Below are positions 44,175 through 53,628 of a stretch of 60,534 nucleotides of DNA, one piece after another. The DNA comes from Flavobacteriaceae bacterium (GTDB taxonomy: Bacteria; Bacteroidota; Bacteroidia; Flavobacteriales; Flavobacteriaceae), in assembly GCA_947453885.1 (NCBI GenBank), contig CANGIF010000017.1, forward strand, positions 1 through 60,534. Reading direction: 5' to 3'. How positions within the stretch are numbered: position 1 is the stretch's first letter; every line of letters starts with the position of its first letter. The translations under genes were made by a program, and so were the position numbers. The notes under the pieces are model-generated. The model was not told where the DNA came from. It did no database searches and saw only the letters and a list, made by a program, of their open reading frames with translations.

Positions 44175-45779
44175 ATGGCAACAAAAATCACAATGCCTCG
44201 TTTGAGCGACACGATGACCGAAGGAACCGTAGCAACTTGGTTAAAAAAAGTAGGAGATACTGTAAAAGAAGGAGACATTCTTGCTGAAATCGAAACAGAT
44301 AAAGCAACAATGGAATTTGAATCTTTTAATTCCGGAACCCTACTATACATTGGAATACCTGAAGGTGAAACAGCAGCTGTTGATTCCCTTTTAGCAATTA
44401 TTGGTAATGATGGTGAAGATATTTCAAGTTTACTTTCTGGAGGAGAAACCCAAGTTCCAGAAGTTAAAGTTAAACAATCTGAAACTGTAATCCCAACCTC
44501 AACTGAAATAGCAACAACACTTCCTGAAGGAGTAATCATAGTAACAATGCCTCGTTTGAGCGATACTATGACAGAAGGAACCGTAGCAACTTGGTTAAAA
44601 AAAGTAGGAGATACTGTAAAAGAAGGTGATATTCTTGCTGAAATCGAAACGGATAAGGCAACAATGGAATTTGAATCCTTCAATAGTGGCACTCTTTTGT
44701 ATATTGGAATTCCTGAAGGAGCTTCAGCTCCAGTAGATAGTGTTTTAGCAATTATTGGACCAGCAGGAACTGATGTTTCCAATATAAATCTATCAAATAC
44801 TATTGCAATTTCATCGGCAGCTACAACAAAAACAGAAACTGAAGCTATGGCAACTCCAGAAACTTCAAAAGAAATCGTAGCACAAAATGGTAGAGTGTTT
44901 GCTTCGCCTTTAGCTAAAAAAATGGCTTTTGAAAAAGGAATTGATTTAGCACAAGTAAAAGGTTCTGGTGAAAACGGAAGAATTGTTAAAAATGACGTTG
45001 AACGATTTACACCAACCAATACTGCTGCAACCGTTACTGCTGCTCCAGTTGCCATTCAAAGCACAGCAAATATAACACCGTTTGTTCCAGCAGGCGAAAC
45101 CCATAGCGAAGAAATAAAAAATTCGCAAATGCGTAAAACCATAGCTAAAAGACTCTCAGAATCACTATTTACAGCTCCTCATTTCTATTTAACTATTGAA
45201 ATTGGAATGGATGAAGCAATGAAATCTAGAGGTGTAATTAATTCTATTCCGGACACTAAAGTTTCTTTTAACGATATGGTTATTAAGGCTTGTGCTATGG
45301 CTTTAAAAAAACATCCTAAAGTAAATTCACAATGGAAAGAAGAAGCTACTACTATCAATTATCATGTAAATGTGGGTGTTGCAGTTGCGGTTGAAGATGG
45401 TTTAGTAGTTCCTGTACTTAAATTCACAGATCAAATGAGCCTTTCTCAAATTGGATTGGCTGTAAAAGAATTAGCAGGTAAAGCCAAATCGAAAAAATTG
45501 CAACCAATGGAAATGGAAGGCAGTACTTTTACGGTTTCTAACTTAGGAATGTTTGGTATAACCGAATTTACTTCTATCATCAACCAGCCTAATTCTGCCA
45601 TTTTATCCGTTGGCGCAATTGTTGAAAAACCAGTTGTTCGTGCTGGACAAATTGTAGTGGGAAACACTATGAAAGTTACACTTGCGTGTGACCACCGTAC
45701 CGTAGATGGTGCAACAGGAGCACAATTTTTACAAACGCTAAAAACGTTTATGGAAAATCCTGTTACAATGCTAGCTTAA
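44175..45779 (+). CDS. pdhC: Pyruvate dehydrogenase E2, dihydrolipoamide acetyltransferase
   Basis: Core of the complex, transferring acetyl from lipoyl to CoA. 534 aa. Two lipoyl domains (residues 2-80 and about 122-198, offset exactly 118 aa) each have IETDKATMEFES with the lipoylated Lys. Then come a peripheral subunit-binding domain (VFASPLAKKMAFEKGIDLAQV to GRIVKNDV, about 238-275) and the catalytic domain from about 310, with DHRTVDGATGAQFL (catalytic His) near the end. The two lipoyl domains share a 53-nt identical run. Operon with pdhA; terminator follows. Confidence 0.96.
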   Translation: MATKITMPRLSDTMTEGTVATWLKKVGDTVKEGDILAEIETDKATMEFESFNSGTLLYIGIPEGETAAVDSLLAIIGNDGEDISSLLSGGETQVPEVKVKQSETVIPTSTEIATTLPEGVIIVTMPRLSDTMTEGTVATWLKKVGDTVKEGDILAEIETDKATMEFESFNSGTLLYIGIPEGASAPVDSVLAIIGPAGTDVSNINLSNTIAISSAATTKTETEAMATPETSKEIVAQNGRVFASPLAKKMAFEKGIDLAQVKGSGENGRIVKNDVERFTPTNTAATVTAAPVAIQSTANITPFVPAGETHSEEIKNSQMRKTIAKRLSESLFTAPHFYLTIEIGMDEAMKSRGVINSIPDTKVSFNDMVIKACAMALKKHPKVNSQWKEEATTINYHVNVGVAVAVEDGLVVPVLKFTDQMSLSQIGLAVKELAGKAKSKKLQPMEMEGSTFTVSNLGMFGITEFTSIINQPNSAILSVGAIVEKPVVRAGQIVVGNTMKVTLACDHRTVDGATGAQFLQTLKTFMENPVTMLA

Positions 45780-45803
45780 ATACAACCATTGAAATACAGC
45801 ATA

Positions 45804-45838
45804 AATCCTCTTGAACGCATTGTTTAAGAGGATTTTTT
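45804..45838 (+). terminator. Terminator of pdhA-pdhC
   Basis: AATCCTCTTGAAC and GTTTAAGAGGATT pair (one mismatch-tolerant stem) around GCATT, followed by a T6 run. Confidence 0.85.
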
Positions 45839-45971
45839 AATTAAAATAATTCAACATTAAATAGAATTTCATACAATTATAAAAAACCAACCCTAACTTT
45901 TTAAAACTGATAGGTTACTACTTATTAAACTACAAAAATAAAAAAACAGCTAAATTGAATTTTGTTTGTTT

Positions 45972-46733
45972 TTAATGTTTGGATTTTGTTACGTTGTCAA
46001 AAATTAATGAAAGAGAAACAATATTGTTCGAGTCAAAATTAGTATCATGAGCATGATAGGCAAATTGATTAATATATCCCATTTCAATTGCAACATCATT
46101 GGTGAAATTATAACCTAAACCAACAAAAAATCGATTTTGGTCGAAGATTTTATAGCCTGTTACCTTACTGCCTCCGTTAACAAATTGTTCGTCAGACACA
46201 ATACCATAATAACTGTTTTTATCATAAGACGTATGATTTAGCAATCGTTGGTATTTAAGCATATACCTCCCCCTAAAAACCGTTTCAATTTCTCCACTTC
46301 TATCCTTTATTTCTCTGATTTCAGTTCTAAATCTGTTTGACAACGTGTTGCCGCCTCTACTTTTATAAACTTGTGCCTGTACTGCCGTTCGGTATTCCGG
46401 ATAAGCTCGCTGTCCTACGTTATCCTCAATTGGGAAATTATACCATACTCCAATAAACGCAGATAATTTTACTGTTGGAATAGGATAGAAATGTATCCAA
46501 GGTCGAATTGTAAACTGTTCATCGTATTTTAAAAAAGCTAGCTCTTCATAAGGACTCTGTCTTGAATATTGAACATCACATTGCCATTTCCACTTTTTAT
46601 TTATTCTTCCAAACAAATCAATTTCCGACCAAAGTTGTGTTGTATTGTTTACTTTACTGTTTTGTCCAAAGGTTACATCAAAACACAACAAAAATAAGCT
46701 AAAAAAAAGTGTGGTGAAAAACGATTTTGTCAT
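45972..46733 (-). CDS. DUF2490 outer-membrane beta-barrel protein
   Basis: 253 aa. Signal peptide MTKSFFTTLFFSLFLLCFDVTFGQ. The mature sequence begins NSKVNNTTQLWSEIDLFGRI and alternates polar and aromatic residues typical of barrel strands (KWKWQCDVQYSRQSP, RGRYMLKYQRLL, FFVGLGYNFTNDVAIEMGY). This matches DUF2490, a family of predicted small barrels of unknown function. Monocistronic. Confidence 0.82.
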   Translation of the reverse strand: MTKSFFTTLFFSLFLLCFDVTFGQNSKVNNTTQLWSEIDLFGRINKKWKWQCDVQYSRQSPYEELAFLKYDEQFTIRPWIHFYPIPTVKLSAFIGVWYNFPIEDNVGQRAYPEYRTAVQAQVYKSRGGNTLSNRFRTEIREIKDRSGEIETVFRGRYMLKYQRLLNHTSYDKNSYYGIVSDEQFVNGGSKVTGYKIFDQNRFFVGLGYNFTNDVAIEMGYINQFAYHAHDTNFDSNNIVSLSLIFDNVTKSKH

Positions 46734-47089
46734 TACTAATTACAATTTATATTCCATAAAAAATTAAATAAAATGATTAAACCACTTTAAAGGAAAAGGC
46801 TTTTACCGTTAAAATGCTCTAATACTACAAATTCAAACCAATTTATTTTCAAATATAACTATTTGACAACTGGAAAATGCAAAGCATAAGTATAAAATAT
46901 TTTTATTTTAAACAATCTAATGCAATCAAAAACTAAAATTAAATTATATAAAATAGAAATCATGAATGTATTAGAAAGACCAATTGTTGATTTCGTGGAT
47001 TCAAATTATTTTATATAGGAAAGAACACAAATAGGCAACAAGAATTATATAGTACAAATCGAGTTTTTGTGTGTAGAGCAATTAAATGC

Positions 47090-47224
47090 TTACACTACTA
47101 GTGTTCGCATTATCGCTCTTTTTGTAGCTAGTCTTTCCATAAAAGAACCACGAGAAGCTATTTCAAGACCACGAAATACCGTTGCAGACCAAACATCGGT
47201 ATCTAAACCTAAATATTTAAGCAC
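47090..47224 (-). pseudogene. Gene remnant, protein-like fragment
   Basis: A 45-codon frame from GTG has convincing protein composition (VLKYLGLDTDVWSATVFRG, then LEIASRGSFMERLATKRAIM) and is preceded in frame by a stop 3 codons upstream. It has neither a normal start region nor a known family, so I read it as the tail of a degraded gene. A genuine small protein is the alternative. Confidence 0.3.
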
Positions 47225-47426
47225 TCCAATTAACTAGTTACAACCTTTGAATTAAGTTTTAAAATTGAATTGTAAAGCATCAGTAGCTAATGGTTTGTTT
47301 TTAAAACTCTAGGTTTTGCATTGAATTGTGAGGAATACTTAAAATTATTTGCCATTTCAATTATAAATAACCAACAGTGCTATTTTCCTTGTGAAAAAGG
47401 TTTTTAAAATTTTTGGTTTTATTTTA

Positions 47427-47508
47427 TATATTTGAATACTAAATAAAGTATGACGCATGTCATACATAGCTACCCAAATTTGGATGACTTTGTATGGTTT
47501 CGTCATAC
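47427..47508 (+). promoter_or_regulatory. Promoter-like box followed by two GTATGAC palindromes
   Basis: TATATTTG (47427-47434) could be a -7 box. GTATGAC-GCAT-GTCATAC (47448-47465) is a perfect 7-bp palindrome, and a weaker copy, GTATGG-TTTC-GTCATAC, lies at 47492-47508. Paired sites about 43 bp apart suggest repressor binding just downstream of the start, before the gene at 47562. Confidence 0.4.
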
Positions 47509-47561
47509 ATATAATATAGTTGGTGGCTATTATTGGTAAAAACAGAAAATAATGATAAATA

Positions 47562-48053
47562 ATGAAGTCTAATTTTAAAATCACATCCTTTTTACTTGTA
47601 CTATTTATAAATTTTCTTGTTGGAGTTTTATTTTGGACAATTTTTATAAAAGCAGGAATGCGAATATTTGAATATGAATTTTGGACTTATAAACCGCTTA
47701 TTTTATTATTGATAATTTTACTTGAAATATTTGCAGTAAGTTTAATTCTTCAACTAAAAAGCATAACAATTGAAAAAGATAAAGTGATTTTCAAAAACCT
47801 AATATTCCCTTTTCTCAAAAAAGAAAGATTGTTTTCTTATTATGACTTTTCAAAAACTGTAGACGAACAATCTAAATCTGGTTCATACGAATCGCTATGG
47901 TTGTTCAAAAATGGAAAGTTAGAAAATCAAATCTCAAGTTTTTATTATGCAAATTATACTAAACTAAAAATCGAGCTTAAAGTTCAACATAAAGGAAAAT
48001 TAAAAATAAATAGTTTCAAAAAAATATATTACAAACTCGGTGGAAAATTATAA
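47562..48053 (+). CDS. Small membrane protein with soluble C-terminal domain
   Basis: 163 aa. Two membrane helices (about 7-30 and 44-66) are followed by about 95 residues of beta character (SITIEKDKVIFKNLIFPFLK, YDFSKTVDEQSKSGSYESLW), the layout of bacterial PH-like domain proteins. Family uncertain. It stands in an accessory-looking region, with operator-like palindromes upstream and a 235-nt gap downstream. Confidence 0.6.
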   Translation: MKSNFKITSFLLVLFINFLVGVLFWTIFIKAGMRIFEYEFWTYKPLILLLIILLEIFAVSLILQLKSITIEKDKVIFKNLIFPFLKKERLFSYYDFSKTVDEQSKSGSYESLWLFKNGKLENQISSFYYANYTKLKIELKVQHKGKLKINSFKKIYYKLGGKL

Positions 48054-48288
48054 CAGCCACCAACAGCCATTTTGAGCTAGCTGGAGTTTAGTGGAATTAC
48101 CGTTTCGTATCAAGTTTTCTTTAAACAGAAAATTGAAAGGTTACGATTTTCCAGCCATCTCAATGTGGCAAAACGTCAAACTGTCTAAATTGTAATTCAA
48201 TCCCTTAAATTTACTTTGTTTTATTAAACTTTTCTATTTTCTAAATATATTTAAGTATATTGCTGACTATTTATAAATTGAATTGGGT

Positions 48289-51200
48289 ATGAAGCGAATT
48301 TTACAACTTTCCAAAAGATTTCGGTTGTGTTTTTTAACTTTTTTGCTTTTTAGCCAAATTGCAACTGCACAGTTAAATATTTTTACGCTACAAGTTACAC
48401 CTACAAATGAAACCTGCTTAGGAAATGGCTCATTGTCATTTTCGGTTTCAAATGTAACAGCAGGAGCGTCTATAGTGTATTCCATTTTTCATTTACCTAA
48501 TACAACTAATGCTATTTCTATTCAATCGGGCACTTCTATTGGTGGTTTAGTTGCAGGAAATTACAGGGTTGTGGCTACTCAAAGTTTGGGAAATTTATCC
48601 AACGTTCAGCAACAAGATGTGGTAATAGCGAGTCAAATTATTCCTTTAACCTATCAACTCGTTGGACAAAATGAAGTGTGTGGTTTTGATGGCACTATAA
48701 CCGTTACCGCCACTACTGGTATTGCAGTTGGCTATGAAATTATTTCGGGCCCTGTAATTAAAACGCTACAAACTTCAAATGTTTTTACTGGTTTAACAGG
48801 TGGTGTTTATACTGTTAGGGTTTTTGATTCGTGTGGTGAGGGAGTGGTTCAAACGTACACGCTTTTTACCTCTCCTACAGGTTTGAATGTATCGGTTTCA
48901 ACCAATTTAAATGTAATAGATTGTAATACCGCATTAGTTTCGATAATTTTAAATAGTGCCTCTACAAATGTAATTGCCTATCCGTTAACGGTACAAATTA
49001 CGGTTCATCCACCAACTGGGCCAGTAGAAATATATACTCAAGTTATTACTTCTGGAGCAGCTGGTTCAATAACTATTTCTCAAAATATAGTACTGCACGG
49101 TAGTCAATCTTTTTCTTATGACATCCAAGCGACTGATTCGTGTGGACATGTTCAAAACACTTCTGTCAACGTAACAAATCCACCCCTACTTCCATTACCT
49201 GTTTTGTATCAACAAAATTGCACCACATCTTCTTACTACATTCTTAATGCTACAGTTGCTACAATAATTAGTGCACCTACTGCTTTTCAATTTCCTTTGC
49301 CTTATGTTCTAAGTATTGGTTCTTCAACTTATATTGAAGCCAATAATTTACCAGTTGGAATTTATATCATAAATGCAATTGATGTATGTGGCATACCACG
49401 TACTATTAGTATTGAAGTTACTCCAGGTGCATCAGTTCCTTTATTTTTAGTTAAAGAATCCGCTTGTGGTACAGATCCCGGGTCTATTTTAATCACAACT
49501 TCTGGCGGTTTTCAATCGGTACTGGTTACTGCTGCTCCTTCCACTTTCCCTCAGACAATTCCTTATAACGCCACAGCCAATTTAGATCCAACACAACATA
49601 ATTTTTGGCTAGGACCAATGCCAATTGGGTCGTATGTTTTTCAAACTACGGATACTTGTAACAATATCGTGAATTTACCTGTTTCAATTGTAGCATATAC
49701 TGAGAGTACCTCAATGAATCTAATGCCACATTGTGGTTCGTTTGATTTAGAATTTAATCATACTAGTAACGGATCTGCAAATCCAGAGTTTTTTTTACAG
49801 AAATTAAATTCCATTACTGGAAATTGGGGGCATCCACAAACGGGTGTAGTGTATCCTGCTGGAACTGTTCCAAACAGTACTAATTCTTTACCCATTCAAA
49901 ACAATACAATCAATTACAACTTAGCCTTTACTGGCAAATTTAGAATTGTTAAAAATGCTAGTATTTTTGCAACGGGAACCTACGATCAATCTTGTACAAC
50001 TCCCATTCAAGAATTTGAATTTTTAGGTGTTCCTAAAATAAATGATGTCTATAGCTTTAATTGTTCAAGCAATTTACTGAATGTTATTGTTGATGCTGTT
50101 GGTGTGGCGCCCTTACAATATAAGATTACAACCAAAAACGGATTGCCTTTTGTTATAAATAATGGTACTTCTAGTGTTTTTTCTAATTTAACAACAGGCT
50201 CATATAATTTCCAAGTAACTGATAGTTGTAATAATGTTGTAAATCGTTTATTTGTAATTTCCGCGCCGTATCAATTTACGTTAACGGCAACAACTACTTT
50301 TTGTCCGGGTCAAACCGGATCGCTTTCTGTTCCTAACTTTGACTTTTTAACGTATCAGTGGTGGGAAGATGCGCACCCAACAACTATTTTAAGTACAACC
50401 AATGTGTTGAATTTTCCAAATTTTAATCCTGCTACTCAATCGGGCAATTATCATGTAACTATTATTTTTCCTAACGGGTCTGCTTGTCCTAACTTAATTT
50501 TAAATCATGTTATCAATCAAAGTGACTACTTTCCAAAAGCAGGAGCTGATAAAACTACCGCTCTTTGTGGCAATAATGGCATATTGAATTTAACAACTTA
50601 CCTAACGCTACCTTATGACCCAAACGGAACTTGGAGTGAGTTAACTTCAAGTGGTATGTTAAACGGAAATATGTGGAATTCATCAACAGTTCCAGCAGGT
50701 ATTTATACATTTAAATACAGAGTAACTGGATTGTGTAACACGTTTGATGAAGCATTAATTACTATTCAAATATATCCAAATTCAAGTCAATTGGTTTTAA
50801 CACCCTCTGGCTTTTGTCCAGGACAAAACGCGTCACTTTCTGTTACCAACTTCAGTGCATTAAACTATCAATGGTGGGAAAGTACACATCCAACGACTAT
50901 ACTTAGCACAACCAATGTATTGAATTTCCCAAATTTCAACCCTACAACGCAATCAGGCAATTACCATGTAACTATTGTTTTTCCTAATAGTGCCAACTGT
51001 TCGAACATTACTTTAAATTATGTTGTAAATCCAAACGGTTTTACTCCAAAAGCTGGTGTTGATAAAATGACTTCCTATTGTGGTAACAACGGAATTTTAG
51101 ATTTGACAACATTATTGACAAGTCCTTTTGACCTAAATGGCAGTTGGAGCGAATTAACATCTAGTGGTATGCTAAACGGTAGTTCATGGAACTCCACAGC

Positions 51201-52032
51201 TGTTGCACCGGGAATTTATTTGTTCAAATATCGCGTAAATGGATTATGCAACACTTTTGACGAAGCCTTGATTTCAATTCGATTGTATCCAATTCCCAAT
51301 ACACCTATTGCTTCCGTAACTCCAATAATTTGTGATACTCAACAAATACAACTATTTGCATCCACAGTTCCAAATGTTACCTATGTTTGGAGTGGTCCAA
51401 ATGGATTTACATCTTCACTTCAAAATCCAATTATAAATCCTGTTTCCTCATTATTTAATGGCGTTTATACAGTTAAGACACAGAGTGCAAATTGTGATTC
51501 TGCAAATGCAACTGTTAGTGTTTTGGTTCATACATTGCCTGATTTTACAATAAGCAACTATTGTAAAGAAACAGCATATACTGTTGAAGTTTTTCCTATT
51601 GGTAGTTCATTCGATCCCAATACAGCCCAGTATACTTGGACAGGACCGGACAACTTTTCATCGACTGATAATCCAATTAATTTAACAAATCATACTAAAG
51701 GTTTGTACACTTTAACTATCACAAATACTGATGGCTGTTCGAACAGTCATGATTTTGACCTTAAAAACAATTTGTGTACAATTCCAAAAGGTGTTTCTCC
51801 AAATGATGATACCCAAAACGATGATTTTGACTTAACAGGTATTTCTGGAATTCAAAAATTTGAAGTATTCAATAGATACGGCACAAAAGTATATGAACAC
51901 GACGGCTACTTAAAACAATGGCATGGTCAAGATTCAAGTGGTACAATTTTACCCTCTGGGACGTATTATTACTTTATAACTTTGGAAACTGGAGAGGCAA
52001 AAACAGGATGGGTTTATGTAAGTAAAAATTAA
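48289..52032 (+). CDS. Large T9SS-secreted surface protein with type B sorting domain
   Basis: 1247 aa from the ATG at 48289; the in-frame TTG two codons earlier is not needed. The basic n-region KRILQLSKRFR precedes a signal helix ending IATAQ. The body is a series of Ig/SprB-like beta modules with DSCG and DTCNN motifs. Two copies of a 171-aa module (beginning FCPGQ, containing YQWWE and WSELTSSGMLNG) lie in tandem. The C-terminal 85 residues (IPKGVSPNDDTQNDDFDL to the last VSKN) are the gliding-motility-associated T9SS type B sorting domain. Probably exported via PorV/PorU and cell-surface attached. Confidence 0.9.
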   Translation: MKRILQLSKRFRLCFLTFLLFSQIATAQLNIFTLQVTPTNETCLGNGSLSFSVSNVTAGASIVYSIFHLPNTTNAISIQSGTSIGGLVAGNYRVVATQSLGNLSNVQQQDVVIASQIIPLTYQLVGQNEVCGFDGTITVTATTGIAVGYEIISGPVIKTLQTSNVFTGLTGGVYTVRVFDSCGEGVVQTYTLFTSPTGLNVSVSTNLNVIDCNTALVSIILNSASTNVIAYPLTVQITVHPPTGPVEIYTQVITSGAAGSITISQNIVLHGSQSFSYDIQATDSCGHVQNTSVNVTNPPLLPLPVLYQQNCTTSSYYILNATVATIISAPTAFQFPLPYVLSIGSSTYIEANNLPVGIYIINAIDVCGIPRTISIEVTPGASVPLFLVKESACGTDPGSILITTSGGFQSVLVTAAPSTFPQTIPYNATANLDPTQHNFWLGPMPIGSYVFQTTDTCNNIVNLPVSIVAYTESTSMNLMPHCGSFDLEFNHTSNGSANPEFFLQKLNSITGNWGHPQTGVVYPAGTVPNSTNSLPIQNNTINYNLAFTGKFRIVKNASIFATGTYDQSCTTPIQEFEFLGVPKINDVYSFNCSSNLLNVIVDAVGVAPLQYKITTKNGLPFVINNGTSSVFSNLTTGSYNFQVTDSCNNVVNRLFVISAPYQFTLTATTTFCPGQTGSLSVPNFDFLTYQWWEDAHPTTILSTTNVLNFPNFNPATQSGNYHVTIIFPNGSACPNLILNHVINQSDYFPKAGADKTTALCGNNGILNLTTYLTLPYDPNGTWSELTSSGMLNGNMWNSSTVPAGIYTFKYRVTGLCNTFDEALITIQIYPNSSQLVLTPSGFCPGQNASLSVTNFSALNYQWWESTHPTTILSTTNVLNFPNFNPTTQSGNYHVTIVFPNSANCSNITLNYVVNPNGFTPKAGVDKMTSYCGNNGILDLTTLLTSPFDLNGSWSELTSSGMLNGSSWNSTAVAPGIYLFKYRVNGLCNTFDEALISIRLYPIPNTPIASVTPIICDTQQIQLFASTVPNVTYVWSGPNGFTSSLQNPIINPVSSLFNGVYTVKTQSANCDSANATVSVLVHTLPDFTISNYCKETAYTVEVFPIGSSFDPNTAQYTWTGPDNFSSTDNPINLTNHTKGLYTLTITNTDGCSNSHDFDLKNNLCTIPKGVSPNDDTQNDDFDLTGISGIQKFEVFNRYGTKVYEHDGYLKQWHGQDSSGTILPSGTYYYFITLETGEAKTGWVYVSKN
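50299..51296 (+). repeat. 513-bp tandem duplication inside the T9SS cargo gene
   Basis: The frame beginning FCPGQ at 50299 recurs at 50812, exactly 513 nt (171 codons) later. The two modules share long identical peptides such as TTILSTTNVLNFPNFNP. Confidence 0.85.
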
Positions 52033-52799
52033 TGTGAGTCCTCTTTATTTTGGGCTTTTCTAATTTTTTTAAATAAATTAGAGGAATAAACAAAATCAAT
52101 GATTGCTTCATTATCCGTTTTGAAAATGTCTTTTTTAGTGCCTTCCCATGCTAAAATTCCTTCTTTTAAAAATATAATTTTGTCGCCAATTTCCATCACA
52201 GAATTCATGTCGTGAGTATTAATAACAGTTGTTATGTTGTATTCAACAGTAATTTCGTGAATTAAATTATCAATAAGTATGGCTGTTTTTGGGTCTAAAC
52301 CAGAATTTGGTTCGTCGCAAAAAAGGTATTTTGGATTGTTTACAATAGCTCTGGCTATAGCAACTCTTTTTTGCATTCCTCCAGAAATTTCTGAAGGCAT
52401 TTTGGAATGAGCATTTATTAAATTAACTCTTTTTAAAACGATATTTACGCGGTCATCAATTTCGGATTTTGAATTATTAGTAAACATTTTTAAAGGAAAG
52501 CCAACATTTTCTTCCACCGTCATGCTATCAAACAAAGCACCACCTTGAAAAACCATGCCAATTTCTGTTCTTAAATCTCGTTTTTCTTTTTCTTCTAATT
52601 CAGAATATATTCTTCCATCAAAAGAAATAGTACCGTTCTCTGGCGTATGAATTCCTAATAAACTTTTTAATAAAACCGTTTTTCCTGAACCACTTTGGCC
52701 TATGATTAAATTGGTTTTACCCGCTTCAAAAATAGACGAGATACCTTTTAGTACTTTACTTTCGCCAAAAGATTTTTCAATGTTCTTAATTTCAATCAT
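52029..52799 (-). CDS. ABC transporter ATPase, MlaF-type
   Basis: 256 aa from the ATG at 52799; the 20 extra in-frame residues upstream lie within the permease gene. Walker A GQSGSGKTVLL, Q-loop GMVFQGGALFDSMTVEENV, signature SGGMQKRVAIARA, Walker B LFCDEPNSGLDP, H-loop NTHDMNS. The ATGF-type Q-loop FDSMTVEENVGFPL and MQKR are typical of the MlaF/Ttg2A group, which moves phospholipids between inner and outer membrane. Its start overlaps the stop of the permease gene by one base (TAATG), so translation is coupled. The 3' end overlaps the convergent T9SS cargo gene by 4 nt. Confidence 0.9.
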   Translation of the reverse strand: MIEIKNIEKSFGESKVLKGISSIFEAGKTNLIIGQSGSGKTVLLKSLLGIHTPENGTISFDGRIYSELEEKEKRDLRTEIGMVFQGGALFDSMTVEENVGFPLKMFTNNSKSEIDDRVNIVLKRVNLINAHSKMPSEISGGMQKRVAIARAIVNNPKYLFCDEPNSGLDPKTAILIDNLIHEITVEYNITTVINTHDMNSVMEIGDKIIFLKEGILAWEGTKKDIFKTDNEAIIDFVYSSNLFKKIRKAQNKEDSH

Positions 52800-53545
52800 T
52801 AAGCTAAAAGTAATTGCGTTAATATATAATTCATTAAAATTATGGTAACTGAAGTCCAAACAAATGCCACAGTACTAGCTTTTCCAACTTCTAAAGCGCC
52901 ACCTTTCATATAATAACCATGAAAGGAAGGAATTGTTGCGAGTAGTACCGCAAAAACAAAAGTTTTTATAAATGCATATACAATATGAAACGGAATAAAT
53001 TCTCTTTGAAGTCCTTCAATAAAATCTGAACTAGCACCAAAGCCACCATAAACAGTTGCTATATAACCGCCCAAAATCCCAATAAACATGGATATTCCAA
53101 CAATAAATGGATAAAGCATTAGAGCTGTAAGTTTTGGAAAAATTAAATAATTTACAGAATTTACACCCATAACTTCTAAAGCATCAATCTGTTCCGTAAC
53201 CCGCATCGACCCGATACTTGATGTAATAAACGAACCCATTTTTCCAGCCATTATAACCGAAATGAAAGTTGGTGCAAATTCTAAAATAATGGATTGTCTT
53301 GTAGCAAATCCCATTAACGTTTTGGGAATTAACGGATTTGTCAAATTTAATGCCGTTTGAATAGCTACTACACCACCAATAAAGAAAGAAATAAAAGCTA
53401 CAATTCCTAATGACCCAATTATAAGATCATCAATATCTTTAAATATCAACGTTCTCATTACAGACCACTTTGTTTGTTTTTTGAAAATTTCGCCAATCAT
53501 CAAAAAATACTTGCCTATTTGCGAAAGGTATCTTAGTAGCATCAT
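52799..53545 (-). CDS. MlaE-family ABC permease
   Basis: 248 aa with about five membrane helices. The family motif is FAPTFISVIMAGKMGSFITSSIGSMRVTEQIDALEVMG (residues about 85-125), which includes the E-Q-DALE signature of MlaE. Partner of the ATPase gene downstream. No MlaD (MCE) or MlaB/MlaC gene is adjacent, so the substrate-binding parts must be elsewhere. The likely role is lipid trafficking for outer-membrane asymmetry; the direction is uncertain. Confidence 0.9.
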   Translation of the reverse strand: MMLLRYLSQIGKYFLMIGEIFKKQTKWSVMRTLIFKDIDDLIIGSLGIVAFISFFIGGVVAIQTALNLTNPLIPKTLMGFATRQSIILEFAPTFISVIMAGKMGSFITSSIGSMRVTEQIDALEVMGVNSVNYLIFPKLTALMLYPFIVGISMFIGILGGYIATVYGGFGASSDFIEGLQREFIPFHIVYAFIKTFVFAVLLATIPSFHGYYMKGGALEVGKASTVAFVWTSVTIILMNYILTQLLLA

Positions 53546-53561
53546 AGTTTTAAAATAGCCT

Positions 53562-53569
53562 CAAAAATA
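53562..53569 (-). promoter_or_regulatory. -7 box of the Mla-type operon
   Basis: TATTTTTG on the minus strand, 16 nt upstream of the permease ATG. A TTTG lies 14 nt further upstream, a short spacing. Confidence 0.45.
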
Positions 53570-53628
53570 GTGATATAATTTGTCAAATTACTAATAGTTA
53601 ATTTAGAAAAATAAATGTCAAATTCTTT

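Larger units (their letters stand above)
46734..47561. other. Gene-poor stretch with decayed sequence
   Basis: About 830 nt without an intact gene. It contains an 18-codon ATG frame starting near 46962 (MNVLERPIVDFVDSN...) that ends at once, the 45-codon minus-strand remnant at 47090-47224, and operator-like palindromes near 47450-47508 before the next gene. It looks like the scar of a lost gene. Confidence 0.5.

Noticed and set aside
44156..45055. 299-codon open frame antisense to pdhC
   Set aside because: It mirrors the duplicated lipoyl domains and linkers, has Ser/Val/Ile-rich repetitive composition, and lies wholly opposite a certain gene.
47357..47584. 75-codon minus-strand frame
   Set aside because: Spans the palindromes and promoter of the gene at 47562, with low-complexity, hydrophobic, AT-driven composition.
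52800..52859. 20-residue upstream extension of the Mla-type ATPase
   Set aside because: It lies inside the permease gene; the ATG at 52799 overlaps the permease stop in the usual coupled way.
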